This document shows positions 10,640 through 22,615 of a stretch of 64,000 nucleotides of DNA, piece by piece. The stretch is taken from contig CP137668.1 in NCBI GenBank assembly GCA_037976565.1, forward strand, positions 19,117,714 through 19,181,713, read 5' to 3'. The notes under the pieces were generated by a model that worked only from the letters and a program-made list of their open reading frames with translations, was not told the origin of the DNA and made no database searches. Position numbers and translations under genes: made by a program. The DNA comes from Mesocentrotus franciscanus. Taxonomy: Eukaryota > Echinodermata > Echinoidea > Camarodonta > Strongylocentrotidae. Every line of letters starts with the position of its first letter. Position 1 is the stretch's first letter.

Positions 10640-12096
10640 CTTAGAATCCCAAGAATCATTGTGACGTCATCTGATTGATGGCAGACTTTCAACAGTGACA
10701 AAGAAAACGAAAGAAGGGAATACAGAAAAATTACAGATTAGATTTCACAAATTAGAACACTATTTATCGCTTTAGAATTATTCCACATTTTCTGGGCACA
10801 TTTTCAAGATCAATACATAAAAAGTACTTTTATTTTGAGCTTGAATGTATCATCATATCTACCTCACAACTAACTTAATTAACTCAGTAACCGAAAAAGC
10901 CTTTTTGTTCGATCGCCATGCGGCATAGAGAAAGAGTGACGTGACACACGGGTCCGGGGTCCTGTAACGAGATAATACAAATAAATTAATGCTTCAAACG
11001 AGAAATTAAAAAAACAAAAAACAACAAAAACCAAACTAAAGAAATAAACATCCCCGAAATGCGGTGATGATGTACGCCACTTCTTATTAGATTGCACAAA
11101 ATAATTACGAGAAAAATTAGAATAACTTTACAAACCACACTAAAGTATTATTATAATTGACCACATGACAGTTAAAAACGAGTTTAAAAATAAATCTAAC
11201 TTGGCTCACATAGTCAGGTTTGTTAAAGCAAGCAGAATTAAAGTTTAAGAAATAATCCCTACCATAATGAATTGCTAAACAAATCATGTACATGTACGTA
11301 AGAAAGAATCATGCTAAAATATAAATTCTTCATTTTATAAATCCATTAATTCTGAAAAATACAAAAAAAGAATTTATAATTCACTAGTGTCACTATTCCC
11401 TATATAGAGGATTTTAAACTATATTTAACAATATTGATCCGTTACTAACTCCCTTGACTACGTTACGAAGACCAATTTTGACTTCAGACTCTTTTCATCA
11501 TACAACTGGCGCTCATTACATCACTTTGCCAAGCTGCCAATTTCAAAGAACAACAACAACAACGATGGAAGTAAGACGATGGATGTCTCCCATAACAGCA
11601 TCTGAAATATGTAATACAAACCTATAATATACATCACCATGATCACCATTAACATGGCAGCGATCCCGGTGAATGGGGGCGTTCACTGAAAAGTTAATAC
11701 AAACTCGAAAGCATAGTAAAGAATGATTTAAGGGGCGATTTGGGTCCCAACCCCCTTTTAAAATTTTATTAAAAAAAAAAAATTTATAGGAGAAAAATCA
11801 AACAAACTGATTGAAAAAAAAGTGGAAAATCTGGCACTACGGTCTGATTCCTCGCTTATGGCATCCCCCGGTTGTGACAAGAAATCAATGTGAAACTTCG
11901 CTAGAAGCTTTCGGGAAAGTGGGAAAGTTTGAAACTTAGTTCGTTTGCCTGGCTCGCTTGTGGATACGCTATTGCTTGACTGCATGTTGTTGATGTGATA
12001 ATGATGAGAATGAGCAAAAGCCACCTTATCTAATATAGGTCATCGTCGTTCCCAGCCCCCATCCCTTTTGCTATTGACTAGATAATCCTATCTTTA
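10640..12096. other. Intronic or upstream AT-rich DNA of the receptor gene
   Basis: No exon could be confirmed. An open segment after CTCGTTACAG near 10961 (minus strand) ends in a possible donor, but its phase does not fit the CCP exon. The first half of the CCP module may lie here or farther upstream. Confidence 0.25.
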
Positions 12097-12500
12097 CAGT
12101 GGCGGATCCAGGAATTTCTTACCGGGGGCACAAAATCGCATGGGGTGAAATATATGAAAACGATGGAGCGAGGCGTCAGCGGCGAGGGAGCGGAGCGACC
12201 AAGCGGGGTGGGTCTGGGAGGGTCAGAACCCCTTTTTTGGGGGCTATTTTGAACCCCCGTAAGTGATGTTTTCCTGGCATCTACTAACACAATGGAGACC
12301 ATAAACAGCATTTCATGATAACGTCTTTTTAAATCACTTAAGTAACAGTTTAAGGGGGGTTCTACCCAATGACGATGCTGATACTGTGTGGGTCTGGACA
12401 CATGATGGCGTTTTTCTATTCACATCACATTTTCACTTGGCAGCCCAGGGGGTAATTAACCCCCTAACCCCTCCCCCATCCCCCCATAGATCCGCCACTG
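12097..12500 (+). mobile_element. TIR element with CAGTGGCGGATC ends
   Basis: The left end CAGTGGCGGATC at 12097-12108 is matched by its perfect inverse GATCCGCCACTG at 12489-12500, enclosing 404 bp. The interior has a GAGCGAGG/GGAGCGGAGCGA-type stretch and no transposase. It is a non-autonomous DNA element. Target-site duplications are not evident. Confidence 0.6.
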
Positions 12501-12534
12501 GGATTTTTTGCAAACTGGAAGCAATAAGCATTAC

Positions 12535-12674
12535 ATGTAGGCGATGGAAAAAAGTGCTTGCGAAACAGATAGAAACTTTGTGGTAGGCTCTTCGCGGCCA
12601 CAGGGATGACAGAAAATAATATGACAATGAAACCAGCAACTGTGGCAGGATTAATGGCGGGGACAATCTGCATG
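12535..12674 (-). CDS. Possible signal-peptide exon of the receptor gene
   Basis: On the minus strand an acceptor (TGCTCTTTCAG) is followed one base later by ATG at 12673. The peptide opens with a polar start, then a hydrophobic core (TVAGFIVILFSVIPVAA) and a VAA-KS junction that would suit signal peptidase. A possible donor GTAATG follows at 12534, leaving phase 1. The CCP exon at 10639 needs phase 0, so at least one more exon is required between them. The segment lies between two transposon ends, so it could be chance. This is a hypothesis, not a call. Confidence 0.22.
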
Positions 12675-12774
12675 CTGAAAGAGCACTTAGAATAGGTATA
12701 TCGGAAAATTAATTCAAGACTAAATTATAAGTTATAAGTTAGAAGTTATAAAGGAGATAAAATCTGGTATTAGT

Positions 12775-13114
12775 CATGTTCGACTTAAAATTGCATGCCC
12801 CCCCCCGCCCCTTACCCGGTAAAAAAAAACACCTTCTAATAATATTATCATCCCCCTTTCTTTCTTTTCCCTTCTCATTATTCTCCTTTTCCCCCTTTTC
12901 TCTCCTCCGTCTTTTCGCCTTTCTTCTTTTTCCGCCTTTTCTCTCCTCTCTCTTCCCCTTTCCCTCTTTTTCTCCTCTCCCCTTTTCTTTCCTCCCTCTT
13001 TTCTTCTTCTTTCTCTCTTCCCTTTTTCTTCTTTTTCCTCTCCTTTTTCTTTCCCTTTTTCTCCTTTCCTTTTTTGGCCGGGGCACGCCCCTGTGCCCCC
13101 TGGATCCGCCACTG
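12775..13114 (-). mobile_element. Second CAGTGGCGGATC-family element with long pyrimidine tract
   Basis: The right end GGATCCGCCACTG at 13102-13114 is the inverse of the 12097 terminus and matches it over 16 bp (CAGTGGCGGATCCAGG). The body, 12849-13073, is almost purely C/T on the plus strand. No clean left terminus is seen, so the copy is truncated or diverged. The low-complexity tract produces long lysine/arginine/glutamate or phenylalanine/leucine frames that are not genes. Confidence 0.55.
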
Positions 13115-14127
13115 CTTTATAGTGCCCAAAGAGATACTTTTTTAGTTTAAAGTATATATTTTGTTCCACATTTTCATTTTAAAACACCAATTCAGATTCA
13201 TGCAAACTGAAGAGTACCAAAACAATAAGGGTTAACAAAAAAAACGTAATGAAGTATAAGGTATGGTAGACAAGCATAATATATTGAGGGCCAAGTCTAG
13301 ATACGACAGGCAACAAAACAATGTAAAATGTGAAGAGCCTAAATAAAAAAGCAAAGCTTGTACAAAGACTCCCAAAACAAAGCTTATACCAAATAACTTT
13401 TTATATGAAACAAACTTAAATTTTAAGGAATTTGGGAAAAAAGTTGCGACCAGAGTTTATATTGATTTAACCAATATCGTGCCAGATTTTTTCAAATATC
13501 ATATAGGTCAAGCCTTGGTGTACAAATACCAGTGAGAGGGGCGTCGATTATTTTCAAGATGCTTCGCATCATGATGCACAGCTAACACTTCGAAATCATT
13601 GGGGGTGCATGGGCAACCCTGCCACACACCCACCACCTAACGAAACGGCGCCCTTGTTCACAAGTCTATAATAATTATATTAAGAGAGATTTGTGTAGAC
13701 ACTCCTTTCTCTAAAAGACTGTCACTACGCAGCGGTTTCTTGAGGTAGAGGCTTTCTCTCTGCTCTTCAATTAATTTTCACTTCTCTACAGAGAACAAAG
13801 TCAGACAATTCCCTAAATAAGTGAAAACTCAATGGTCATTTCTTTCATCACAATATCAATGGAAATGCAAGGAATGTAGACATTAACAAAAGAAAAATCT
13901 AATACACAAGGCAATACTATTCGTTAAAAAGAAAATATACCCATGTAAATATGCACTTGATCCTCTACAAACGACACGGAAGACATTTTTTAACCCTTAA
14001 GTGCTGTGGATATTTTGTTCGTTTGTGTAAAAATAATAAGCAAATTGTTATCTATAAGTATATAAAATAAACAATATCATGTCAATAAGCGATTTGAAGA
14101 ACATCTATCAGAGCACTTTGGGCCTTT
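13115..14127. other. AT-rich stretch without recognised content
   Basis: No coding signal and no clear repeat structure was seen. Confidence 0.3.
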
Positions 14128-14449
14128 GATTCAACCGAATCTGTCAAGAGGGGCAGAGTAACACAATTACTTTTTGGATAAAGAATAAAGTTGAATAATA
14201 GTCGGCTATTGTATGACAGGTCAAAATTTTACTGTTTGTGACTAAAGACCATTTCAATATCTATCTATTTATATCAATAACTATAATCGATTCAACCGAA
14301 TCTGTCAAGAGGGGCAGAGTAACACAATTACTTTTTGGATAAAGAATAAAGTTGAATAATAGTCGGCTATTGTATGACAGGTCAAAATTTTACTGTTTGT
14401 GACTAAAGACCATTTCAATATCTATCTATTTATATCAATAACTATAATC
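14128..14449 (+). repeat. Identical 161-bp tandem duplication
   Basis: The unit 14128-14288 (starting GATTCAACCGAATCTG, ending AACTATAATC) is followed immediately by an apparently identical copy at 14289-14449. No difference was found by eye. It is either a very recent duplication or an assembly artefact. Confidence 0.9.
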
Positions 14450-14677
14450 AATATCTCCACAGGAAGTGAACAGGAAGAAACAAAGAAGTTTATATGTTTA
14501 CAAACTTCGTACTTCTAAAGAAGTATAATTCACACATAATATTCTTAGTAAAAGCTATGACACACTTGTCATTTAGTCAAAACATGACATTGATTTCCAT
14601 GGCTATGAGAAAGTTTATGACGTACATACCGGTCACTTGGTCAAAGGTCGGCAACTCCACATAGAGAGTGTAACCGT

Positions 14678-14685
14678 TATAAAAG
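14678..14685 (+). promoter_or_regulatory. TATAAAAG box, candidate core promoter
   Basis: A consensus TATA element lies 51-58 bases upstream of a small open frame at 14736. On the opposite strand TATAAATA lies at 14703-14696. Either could be chance in AT-rich DNA. Confidence 0.2.
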
Positions 14686-14735
14686 GGGGTAGAGGTATTT
14701 ATAGCCAGATTCACTCCTGCACTGCACCCCCATTC

Positions 14736-14888
14736 ATGGGGCAGGCGGCATGCAGAGGGTCGTCATCTCTTCAAGCTTTTGGGCTTACATTAAGTAAGAG
14801 GATTATCCTTTTGTCAAGTTTGATAGTTATTGAGATAATAAGCATTTTTTGTGGATGTATTATGATGTTAGTTTATAACTTGAATTAA
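14736..14888 (+). CDS. Candidate 50-residue membrane micropeptide
   Basis: This short frame begins MGQAAC and ends in a hydrophobic segment (IILLSSLIVIEIISIFCGC...), stopping at 14886-14888. The MGxxxC start resembles an N-myristoylation/palmitoylation signal. A TATA box sits upstream (14678). An upstream in-frame extension exists back to 14637 without an ATG. A GTAAGA donor-like site lies inside at about 14795. No homology is recognised, and the coding status is doubtful. Confidence 0.2.
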   Translation: MGQAACRGSSSLQAFGLTLSKRIILLSSLIVIEIISIFCGCIMMLVYNLN

Positions 14889-16004
14889 TATGCATTATGT
14901 AAGGTGTGGCATATTATCTGTTTAATCATCCGATAGGTTGATTTCTTTAGTGCGTTAAGCACTTGATTCTGATTTAGTAATAGTAATTTGAGATGATTTG
15001 GATGTTATTATATTATCTATTATACATACTTGCAATATCAGTATAGGAGTTAGAGTTATGTAATGTGTTGAGGTTACACTCTGGATAATCATATTTGGCG
15101 AAATAAATAATATTTTGACAGTTAATGGTATGCGAATATAGTCATTGAATCGTCTTCATTTTTGTGTTTTAGAGTAAAATTCACAATGATTTGTACCAAT
15201 TATTATTCCTTTATTAAAGGTGTTGACAAACAACGTGTAAGAAGGAGGGTACCATAAGAGAAAACGGTTCTCTAGGCTAGATTGCCAGGGAGTGGTTAAT
15301 GGTTATCATATAAACCACTCATTCGATGTAGTTTTAATTGAAAATTATGCTAGATTGTTTGATAAAGTTGATAAAGTTCACTTTATAGTTGTATTCATTT
15401 ATTTATTGGGAGAGTTATCTATAACGATGGAAAAACTATATTTGTGATTAGATACTGGTTATTTTCATGCAATATTGATTTATTTTAATGAATGGAATAT
15501 AAACAACCTGTATATCATTTATTATTATGAGTCGGCTTGACGTCATATATTGTTGGAATTCGTATCGTTGAGTCATAAACGAATATGTTTATTGCTATTC
15601 TGTATTTTCCAAACATGTCCTCATTTCTATTTAATTTTTATTTTTAATTCAGGTTTATTTTGCTTATGGTAACTTGCATATGAATTAAAACATCGAACCA
15701 CGACACAAGAAATGGTGTTGCATGTCGTCTGTACCAGTTTCCGCGTGTTACAAGTAGATAACACCTTATCCGATAATCAGGGTTGGCCTCTATAGCTGTA
15801 GCCTAAGGGTCTCAAGAGGGGCAAAATAACAGATCGCAACATGGAACCCCCCCCCCAGAAAACTAAAAAAGGAATTAAAAAAAACAACAACAACAAAACA
15901 AATACATTATCGTACACCGCGTTTCAAGAAGACTAATTAAACATTATTTTTGTTTTGCCTAGAATTTTTGCAATGATTGTTCCATATAATTTTGGTCTTG
16001 AAAG
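14889..16004. other. AT-rich intergenic DNA
   Basis: Nothing was recognised apart from a C-run at 15848-15857 and short A-rich tracts. Confidence 0.3.
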
Positions 16005-16135
16005 GTAGTGTGCATGGGTGTCGATCCCGGGGGGATGGGGGATATATCCCCCCCCCCAAAAAAAAAAATATTTCAGGTGGGGGATGGCCTGTACAATCAT
16101 CCCCCCAATAATTCACCATCAAAACCAAAAAAAAA
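16005..16135 (+). repeat. G/C-run dispersed repeat (GGGTGTCGAT family)
   Basis: GGGTGTCGATCCCGG is followed by alternating G-runs, C-runs and an A-run. A related start (inverse of ATCGACACCCCTGG) with long C-runs occurs on the minus strand at about 18640-18770, suggesting a dispersed family. Confidence 0.4.
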
Positions 16136-16502
16136 TGAAGAGAAAATTAATGATGAGAGCCCGATGAGAGTAGTTAATAGTTATTACTCGCAAGATGACC
16201 ATCAATATACATATTTTTCTATCTCATTTTCATAATACAAACATATATAAATAGAAAACGAAGTAAATGAGACAACCGTATATGAGACAAGAATAAATTG
16301 AGTTCTCGCTCATATGGCTTCATCGGGAATTGATGAATTTATTCAATTTATTCAATCAACAGCATCATAGAAATGCAGTGCGCCAAATGCAAAGCCGCAG
16401 CGTTAAAAAGCAACGAGCTAAATGTTAAGCGCGAAGCGCAAAAGTGCAAAAAAAAAGTAGAGAGTGGGAGAGAGAGATAATGAGAGACAGAGAGGATAAT
16501 AA
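16136..16502. other. Flank of the CATATGGG element
   Basis: No gene was seen. There is a purine-rich stretch (GAGAG/AGAGA) near 16456-16496. Confidence 0.3.
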
Positions 16503-16969
16503 CCCAGGTAGCAAGCCCATGTGGGACCCACATGGGTCCCATATTCTCTGAAACATGGGCCCCATATGGAAAACCATCTGGGGCCCTAAGGCATCTGCAC
16601 CCAAGAAGCATATGGGACCCATATGGGTAAACCCATATAAGACAGATGGGACCCAGATGGGACCCATACCAAACTGGGCCCAAATGGGTATGCCCAGCTT
16701 AATCCCATCTGGTACCCATATTGGTTAACCCAGATATATCCCATGTGGGTTAACCCAGATTTTCCCATGTGTTACCCATATGGGCATATTCATATTCTAC
16801 CCGTGTACGCCCAGCTCTGGGACCCATAAGGGCTGGCCCAGATATATCCCATATGTGTTACTAAATATTGGCCCCATATGGGATACATATGGGTTCCATT
16901 TAATAGCCCAGATGGCACAAGTGACCCAGATCATCCCCATATGGGCCCCATATGGGCTTGCTACCTGGG
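16503..16969. mobile_element. TIR element built of CCCATATGGG palindromes
   Basis: The ends are inverse copies: CCCAGGTAGCAAGCCCAT at 16503-16520 and ATGGGCTTGCTACCTGGG at 16952-16969. The 467-bp body consists of many imperfect CCCATATGGG/ACCCATATGGGT units, so both strands give ATGGG-rich spurious frames. There is no transposase. It is a non-autonomous, highly foldable element. Confidence 0.8.
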
Positions 16970-18639
16970 AAAAAGGGAAAAGGGGAAGAAACGGGCAGAA
17001 GAAAAAGGAAGGGGGAAGAGAAAAGGAAGAAAGACAAGAGAAAGAGGGACATATATATTCCAGCATTTCCTTCAGGGAACTGATGTGAATGGGCGATGAA
17101 AAAAAGAGGTTGACTTTAAAGTAACCTACAATGAAATATTGCTCATGTTTTTTTTTTTATAATGTCAAAATTACTTTACGGGATCCCCCTCCCTAAAAAG
17201 CTTAGGCATGGGTGATGGTAGGTATGAGGTTAATGCATGATCAGGAATTAGTTGAGTGGATGGAAAAGAAGTGAGAAATAAGCTGAAGACGGTTTTGTCC
17301 AAATGGCAGCATGTAGGAGACGAAACTTTCAGTTTGTTTCCTGGTTCATACTCAGTATCTATTTTGTTTTATTGATTTCATTCATTTCTTTGTTTATTTC
17401 TATCTCTACATGTAAAACATTATTTTGAAGAGCTATTTTCCGAAAGGAGCAAAATCTTTTGATAGTAAATGGAGATAATGATATACATTTTCCTCTATTT
17501 ACCTTGAACAAAATTATTAACCTAAATTACAAGAGAAATTATGAACACATGCATCTTTTAATAACAATTTTCCATAGACACCTGAACAAAATCGGGTAAA
17601 CAAAGAGTTCTTTCTTATTAAAGTTACACACATCTATAGTGCCTCTTGAAAATAAGCTCTTTGTATGTACATAAACAAGCAATACAACAGAATACTCCAG
17701 TTCGATATTTTGGAGAAAGATTATTATGTCACAACTTATTTTTGTTTTATTGAAAAGCTGATGTAGGCCTATGTATTGTATTCAAACGTAACAGGCATAA
17801 GATAGTTAAGGTGTTTTTGAAGGTTAGAATGTTATTAAGTTTGAAGTTTTGTTTATAACACCCTTCCAATAATAATGCACCTTCTAAGACTGGTTATAGT
17901 TTTTGAAAAAAATAGTGCTCTGGTCAGGGCCTTAGGGAATATTATTATGCTTATATTTTAGAGCGTATCTGGTATGATAAGTATATCTGGGTGAAGAAGG
18001 AGATAATGGAAGTTTGTTGTTTGGTAGTTGGAACGTAAGTTTTATATTATGTTTTTAAGAAACAGACAGTTTGTATGAGATCAGGAGTGGAAATTTTCTG
18101 TCATTTTGAGAACCAAATTTTGCATCAGTGATATTCTGTTTCATTGAATTGAGTTTCCCGCAGAGAGGATTCAGTTGGTTTAATTAAAGAAGGAAGAGAG
18201 TCAAATGAAGAACCAAAAGCAATATGTTTTTCATTTACTAATGAGAACTATGTTTTTTGAGATCTCCTTACACAGAATATTGGAATGGGTTTTTCACGAT
18301 GAATGTTGTTTGGAGACATCAATATTCATAAAATGTATGTTTCTATCACCAGGAAATAAAGAATTTTCTGTCTACATGAACCTTTCCTGGTTGCTTATTA
18401 ATGCATTTGCCCACTGGTAACATAATACTTTCACAAGTTGATATCCCTCACCATTGGATTTTTTTGGGGTAATGTCTAAATTTCGTTTAAAAATAGATGA
18501 TATCAGTCTGGTAGGCCTACACTGCAGGCAAGAGTCAGGACTAACATTTAGCATGTTATTAATTTTATTACCACTCTTATATTCTCTGAAATGTTATCTT
18601 TATTGAGGGTGACTTGAAAAAGTTAATAACTTTGAAGGG
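16970..18639. other. Intergenic DNA
   Basis: A purine-rich patch at 16970-17050 is followed by AT-rich sequence. A 71-codon frame at 18205-18420 has no recognisable homology or splice context and is not called. Confidence 0.3.
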
Positions 18640-18770
18640 AGGGGTGCAACCTGCCACACGCTTCTACCTCTTGGTTGCTTTGATCCATTGCCGAAAATAT
18701 TTTGGCACCTATCATCCCCCCCCCCCAACCACGGATACAAATCGACACCCCTGGTAGTGTGTATAGTGGA
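18640..18770 (-). repeat. Second copy of the GGGTGTCGAT-type repeat
   Basis: This is an inverse-oriented relative of 16005-16135. It carries a 13-base C-run at 18715-18727 and ATCGACACCCCTGG at 18741-18754. Confidence 0.35.
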
Positions 18771-19773
18771 ATGGAACAACAAACTATCAGCCTGATGATA
18801 AATTAAAAATTGATGATATCGCATGTCTAAGGCTAAGTTTAGTGGTTTCCAAAACATGCCCCAAGTATGATTACCAACGAATGGAGCGTTAAAATGTTTC
18901 GGAGACTTTATATGTCATTTTACTTGTTAGGCTCTTTAAAAAAAAAAATCTCTGTACATGCAGGATTTAACTGGAATAAAGACTAGTATCATTCTAAAAT
19001 TTTCAACTTGCGTAATGTCAATTTCATATCGATAGCACACAGCTGTCTCGACACGATATCGGACTCCTAGAATCGTAAGGTGCTCGCCTCATAGCTACAA
19101 CGGATCACCTGATTTTATAATTGACGGGATTTCCCTATACAGGACGTCACCCCATCCTCTAAATAAACAGTAAAACACTTGTTTACAGAAAATACTGGAA
19201 CGAATATTTTACAGCTTAAATCAGAAACAATATTTTATTTAAGTTGATGAAACCATCACCATATGTAGGAAACATTGCATGTTCTTGAATAAATGCATTA
19301 AAATAACACTGACGATGCAGGCTGATAAAATATAGTTTGAGGTCGTTAGTTACGCATGCTAGGGCAAAGGTTAAGAGCACGAGTATCGGACCGGAGCATG
19401 TACGATACTTATGAACCGTTGATGCTTCTAGTTGTCAGCTGCTCTTCCTGTGCTGAATCACACATCAGCTTCATTTCGGAACTTAGTTAAAGTGAGTAAT
19501 TTACCTGGTTTTAATCCGTCTTCTCTTTTATTACGATGTATTGTAACCATTAAATGACTGGCCAAATGTCTAATTATTTTGTATGGTTTATTTTTACGAA
19601 ACAATGTAATTTCGTAAACTTTGTTCCGGCGTGAATGACCTTCTCATTCCAGCGGGGACGTTGCCCCTGGGCGCCAGGCACGTAGACTGCATGCAGTGCA
19701 GGTAGTGCTCGAGCAGTGATCAGTGCAGTGCAGTGTGTGTTCTGCTTCTGGTAAGCTGTTGTTGGTGTGAAAT
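18771..19773. other. Intergenic DNA
   Basis: No gene or repeat was recognised. Near 19690-19735 there is a GC-richer patch with GCAGTGCAG repeats, bordering the fold-back. Confidence 0.3.
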
Positions 19774-20502
19774 TAGACCGAAAATTTCTGTCTCTTTCGT
19801 TCGTTAGCCTCTGATTTGGGTAGGGTCGGCTCCTCTCTTTAGAGACAAAAGCCGACCATAGCCGCTCCTGTGCAAACTTCGGTGTTACGGATCTGAACAC
19901 CAAATTCCGGCCAAACTTTTGGACTAAAAGTAAAACTAAAACTGTAAAAGTAAAAATGTCACTTGTCTTTAGCTTAGCGGATTCATATCCGATGCATTTA
20001 TTTTTGAAAATTAGGTCTAGGCTAATATACATCAGTTCCACTTGCCAGATTGACTGTAGTGTATGATGTGTTTAAGGGTCTTTTTTCCCGGTTTTCTCCG
20101 GGGCCGGGGGTTTTCTTCGTCAGATTGAACTCCGCTCTGTTGAAATTGTAATATAATAACTGTGCATGCGCTGCAAACATTTCAACACAGAGCGGAGTTC
20201 AATTTCGACGATGAAAACCGGGAAAAAAGACCCTTAAACGCATCATACGGTCAATCTGGTAAGTGGAACCGATGTATATTAGCCTAGACCCTAGACCTAA
20301 TTTTCAAAAATAAATGCATCGGATATGAATCCGCTAAAGTGACATTTTACTTTTAGTCCAAAAGTTTGGCTAGAATTTGGTGTTCAGATCTGTAACACCG
20401 AGTTTGCACAGGGCGCCTATGGCCGGCTTCTGTTTCTAAAGAGAGGAGCCGACCCTACCCAAATCAGAGGCTAACGAACGAAAGAGACTGAAATTTTCGG
20501 TC
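19774..20502. repeat. Large fold-back (inverted repeat), arms about 373 and 324 bp, 32-bp loop
   Basis: The left arm 19774-20146 and right arm 20179-20502 are inverse copies. Examples are GACCGAAAATTTC against GAAATTTTCGGTC, GGGTAGGGTCGGCTCCTCTC against GAGAGGAGCCGACCCTACCC, and GAACTCCGCTCTGTTGAAAT against ATTTCAACACAGAGCGGAGTTC. The arms differ by substitutions and by an extra A/T-rich block of about 35-40 bp in the left arm (around 19927-19970). The loop is 20147-20178. A 155-codon minus-strand frame overlapping the left arm is probably fortuitous. It lies about 2.1 kb upstream of the desaturase start. Confidence 0.85.
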
Positions 20503-22615
20503 TAGTGTGAAATGGGCGGAGGATTTCGCAGGGTTCTGTCTGCCGCGGCTGCCAGTTGACAACCAAGCTTAGATCTATCTACATGTAGTCTTGGAAAGTG
20601 CACCGGCATTAATGTGGATCTAGAGCAGTAGAGGCCAGAGGCCCATTCCTCGAAACCAACAACAAGACGGTCATATTAACTAACTTTATCTGCCAACTTA
20701 AGTTGGGAGATGTCTAGTCTCTGAGTCTGATCTTCCTAAACCGTTTCAAATAAAAAGCTTACTAATATGGTATTACTACTAGACCTAGCTAGACATCCCA
20801 TGATAATGTCTTAACGATACTATTGTATTGGCGAGATTAATGCCGAGAAGAGGAACCGAGACATAGCCTCAGACTCTGTCGCAATTCCACCTCATGTTAG
20901 AAAAAGGAAATTTTACGAAGACTGCAATTATTTGAATGAATAAGGAAATAAAAAGGTTTGAAATAGTAGCACGGGACAAGAGATATAAAAATACAGAAAT
21001 TACCTAGATCTAGATTACACCATAGTCCATAGAATTACTCGTAAAATAAAAATGTGAGTGTTTCAATTCATGACCAGTGAATCAGTATTTGAGATGGGTA
21101 CTCGAATAGACCTATATTCATTTGATAGTTTATAAAAATACACACTTATATTTTTTTAGTAAAATAAAAAATACGATGGCATGCTAGTATGAAAGTTGTG
21201 TCCAATGTTTTAGGCTTTGACAACAAAATGTTAAAATAACAAAATAACAAAAAATCTAAATGTTAACACATGTTTCAAACTATTCAGTTTACACTAGGCT
21301 AGTTTACACATTTGGAGAAGTTATCTTGAAATTTAAATTGATACATGTAGCCTATAGGTCTGAAAACTAGAGAATGTACTTCTGACTATTCCTATGGCTT
21401 GGCTGCCATGGCAGACTAGCCATCCCTTCAAGGATTTTACTGTTTCTAAAGTTGTAGAAACCTTTTACTAAGATCTTTTGATTTTTTTTTCTTCATAAAA
21501 ATATTTATTTTTTTGAGTTCCACTTACAGTCACAGTTTAATTTCTCATTTAATTGATAAGTAATATGTAGGACAAATCTAGGCCTACTACACATGTAACA
21601 GCTATGAATCAATTATTTTTCGAAATGGTACAACTTTTCATGACTTAACAAGCTTGTACATACATGTAGTTGCCTTGATCTATGTGTTCTCTTGTTATTC
21701 ATTGTAATGATCTATGGGGGGTGTCGGTCTTTCCAGGGGGATTAATATTACAAATGTAAAATGTTTTTATCCCATCACACTTTACTACGGTCAATACATC
21801 ATTACTTAGTTAGTGTCTTCCATATCCCACTAACTTTTTTACAGGTCTAGACCTATCTAACATTTTCTTATTTTGGTTTTGTTTATTACGATGAAGTCCA
21901 TGATCTTTATTTTCAAGTTTATTGTCATGATTTTCATGATATTGCCAAAATAAATATGTAGAACTAGTTTAGTTCAGTTGAGAAAGCCTGATATAGAGAA
22001 ACATGATATGTTTTCATAAAATGTTCATTAATATTAAAGTGCCATGATACCAAGAGGTGTGTCTAGACAGGTTGTGTGTCTGGACAGGGAAATTTTACAT
22101 GCAATATTTCAGAAATCACGATTTCCACATCAAAATAGGTCTTTTCTTTGCATTTTATTTAATGGAATCAACAAAAGATTCACATTTTTAGGCGCCTGGT
22201 GAAAAATCTGAAAGGCAGTGGTGAAGCCAGTGGCTCTCTGGACAGGCGAATGCATGCCAAGTAAGGCTTGGTGATATCAATATCATATTTCATAAATCAC
22301 CAAGCCCGTATTAAGGCTAGCTTGTACAGTGTATCATTGTACGTATACGTACAATGAGCTAGGCCGTCTCGTTGAGTAAATATAATTTTCTCAAAAAAAA
22401 AAAAAAAAGAAGAAAAAAAATAAAATAAAATAAGCAAGGGGGATGGAGGGGGAAAATTTCTAAAAATAGTCATTTATGACATGTAATTGTACGCATAGAA
22501 TATGTGAATAAAAAATTCATAAAATAGTGTGTGGCAAAAATAGTCAACTGTGACTAATTGCCAAACAAAATCAAATCAAGAAGAAGAAGTATTGTTTTAC
22601 TTCTTTGTACCGCAG
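20503..22615 (+). other. Upstream region of the desaturase gene
   Basis: This should contain the promoter and a non-coding first exon, because the start-codon exon appears to begin at a splice acceptor (22615). Neither could be placed. The stretch includes a somewhat GC-richer segment at 20503-20640 and an A-rich run at 22393-22433. No canonical TATA element was chosen. Confidence 0.3.

Noticed and set aside
10885..10965. Open segment after a good acceptor on the minus strand containing one cysteine, tested as the first half of the CCP module
   Set aside because: Its end phase does not fit the CCP exon, and the peptide does not resemble a sushi N-terminal half.
11560..11660. Hydrophobic minus-strand segment ending in a valine run
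   Set aside because: Caused by a GTT repeat; no donor before its stop codon.
12739..13169. Several overlapping Lys/Arg/Glu-rich or Phe/Leu/Ser-rich frames on both strands
   Set aside because: They are translations of a pure pyrimidine tract inside a repeat element.
16348..17099. Multiple frames beginning MGP or MGY on both strands
   Set aside because: They arise from ATGGG units of the palindromic TIR element.
18205..18420. 71-codon plus-strand frame
   Set aside because: No homology, no promoter or splice signals, composition of AT-rich intergenic DNA.
19574..20041. 155-codon frame on the minus strand
   Set aside because: It overlaps the left arm of the fold-back, has no recognisable domain, and the right arm does not keep the frame.
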